This document shows, piece after piece, positions 63,528 to 64,000 of a stretch of 64,000 nucleotides of DNA. This DNA is from Chloranthus sessilifolius (lineage: Eukaryota > Streptophyta > Magnoliopsida > Chloranthales > Chloranthaceae), in contig CM037584.1 in assembly GCA_021018995.1 (NCBI GenBank), forward strand, positions 49,923,811 through 49,987,810, read 5' to 3'. The notes beneath the pieces are model-generated. The model ran no database searches and was not told where the DNA came from. It saw nothing but the letters and a program-made list of their open reading frames with translations. A program made the position numbers and the translations under genes. Numbering within the stretch: position 1 is the stretch's first letter; each line of letters begins with the position of its first letter.

Positions 63528-64000
63528 TCACTTAAAACTAGTCTGATTCCTCTGCAAATCTTCATGTCCCTCAATCAACTTCTCCCTAGTCTGACTCCTC
63601 TGCAAATCTTCATCTCCCTCAATCAACTTCTCCTTCTCCACTTCCCCCAACAAGGTCTCCTCCATGGCAAGACCCTTCGTTCCCGAATCGACCTTTTGCG
63701 ATCCAGTCAATCTCGCTAGCACCACGAATGATACTCCACCAAGAACATTATTCAAACACCTCAAAACCACCACTGACGTCTTAAACCCTAGAGGCGGCAA
63801 CCCCTTCGCTATCGCATACTCGATCCCATTCAAAGTCTGGTACCTAAAATTACTACTCAAACCCATATGAATTGCCCACGTCAGCGCATTCAACAGCGTC
63901 GGCGGCGGCTTATTCGGCGTCTGGAATTCAGGATCCATCTTCTTCCTCAGCTTAATCAGACCATTCGAAAGCGCGGTCCCCACCAATCCGGCCGCCAATC
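63528..64000 (-). CDS. RETICULATA-related (DUF3411) plastid protein, copy 2, C-terminal part
   Basis: The frame is open from the window edge to the stop at 63528. It carries the second half of the DUF3411 domain (GLVGTALSNGLIKLRKKMDP, LLNALTWAIHMGLSSNFRYQ, AIAKGLPPLGFKTSVVVLRC, VLGGVSFVVLARLTGSQKVD) and an acidic tail with a repeated EKLIEG.EDLQR unit ending QTSFK. Its tail is 23 codons longer than copy 1, which stops after GDEDM. The 5' half is beyond the window, so I cannot tell if this copy shares the mid-gene stop. Role as for the family: plastid envelope membrane protein linked to leaf development. In the visible part it looks functional. Confidence 0.8.
   Translation of the reverse strand, partial: LAAGLVGTALSNGLIKLRKKMDPEFQTPNKPPPTLLNALTWAIHMGLSSNFRYQTLNGIEYAIAKGLPPLGFKTSVVVLRCLNNVLGGVSFVVLARLTGSQKVDSGTKGLAMEETLLGEVEKEKLIEGDEDLQRSQTREKLIEGHEDLQRNQTSFK

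Larger units (their letters stand above)
61472..64000. repeat. Segmental duplication, copy 2, runs off the window
   Basis: Same order as 44425-47020: F-box-like open fragment (61690-61925), SINE, intergenic DNA with an extra (TA)n at 62635-62679, and the 3' half of a RETICULATA-related gene. It starts at CATAGTGGCTGAAGTAG about 420 bp upstream of the calreticulin first exon, so the two genes are divergent neighbours in copy 1 and copy 2 alike. Confidence 0.92.

Overview
The window is nuclear DNA of a flowering plant. It holds a spliced five-exon HIT-family gene with GT-AG introns, a replication-type plant histone H3 with a plant histone octamer, a calreticulin locus with plant exon structure, a plastid-targeted RETICULATA-related locus, a plastid DNA insertion, and a very dense layer of plant transposable elements. 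I cannot name the species. AT-rich introns and the element families argue against a grass, but a eudicot and a magnoliid both remain possible.

Layout. 1-2.2 kb: a non-autonomous Ty3-type LTR element with a broken gag and one LTR. 2.2-13.9 kb: gene-poor DNA with foldback elements, hAT- and Mutator-like MITEs, a lone exon with a DnaJ-like zinc finger (6.0-6.2 kb), and a 1.8-kb solo LTR bounded by a 5-bp target duplication (11.3-13.1 kb). 13.9-34.8 kb: one intact gene, a HINT1-type histidine-triad protein of 129 residues in five exons. Its second intron is 17.4 kb because a Ty1/copia element (minus strand) landed there. That copia element was then split by a 6.9-kb LINE (16-bp target duplication) and by a 4.5-kb gag-only LTR element (5-bp target duplication). 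A hAT MITE later entered the LINE. 34.8-44 kb: a ycf1-like plastid insertion, a Tourist-like MITE with internal repeats, an intact intronless histone H3.1 (minus), and a small serine-rich protein gene whose upstream region is another Tourist-like MITE. 44.4-47.6 kb and 61.5-64 kb: two direct copies of a segment carrying a RETICULATA-related gene. Copy 1 has premature stops; copy 2 reads open to the window edge. 50.2-61.05 kb: a 13-exon calreticulin locus (minus). Its exons and splice sites are mostly recognisable, but the signal-peptide exon, exon 4, exon 10 and the ER-retention end are damaged.

The genes are unrelated housekeeping loci (nucleotide phosphoramidase, chromatin, ER chaperone, plastid envelope/leaf development) and do not form a pathway. 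I found no new cellular system. The unusual content is structural: an essential-looking short gene kept intact across a nested transposon intron, a high-copy foldback family, a gag-only LTR family with palindromic CTCGAG arrays, and a LINE whose first ORF opens with a RanBP2-like zinc finger. Boundaries come from target duplications read by eye; identities are from memory of protein families, not from searches.
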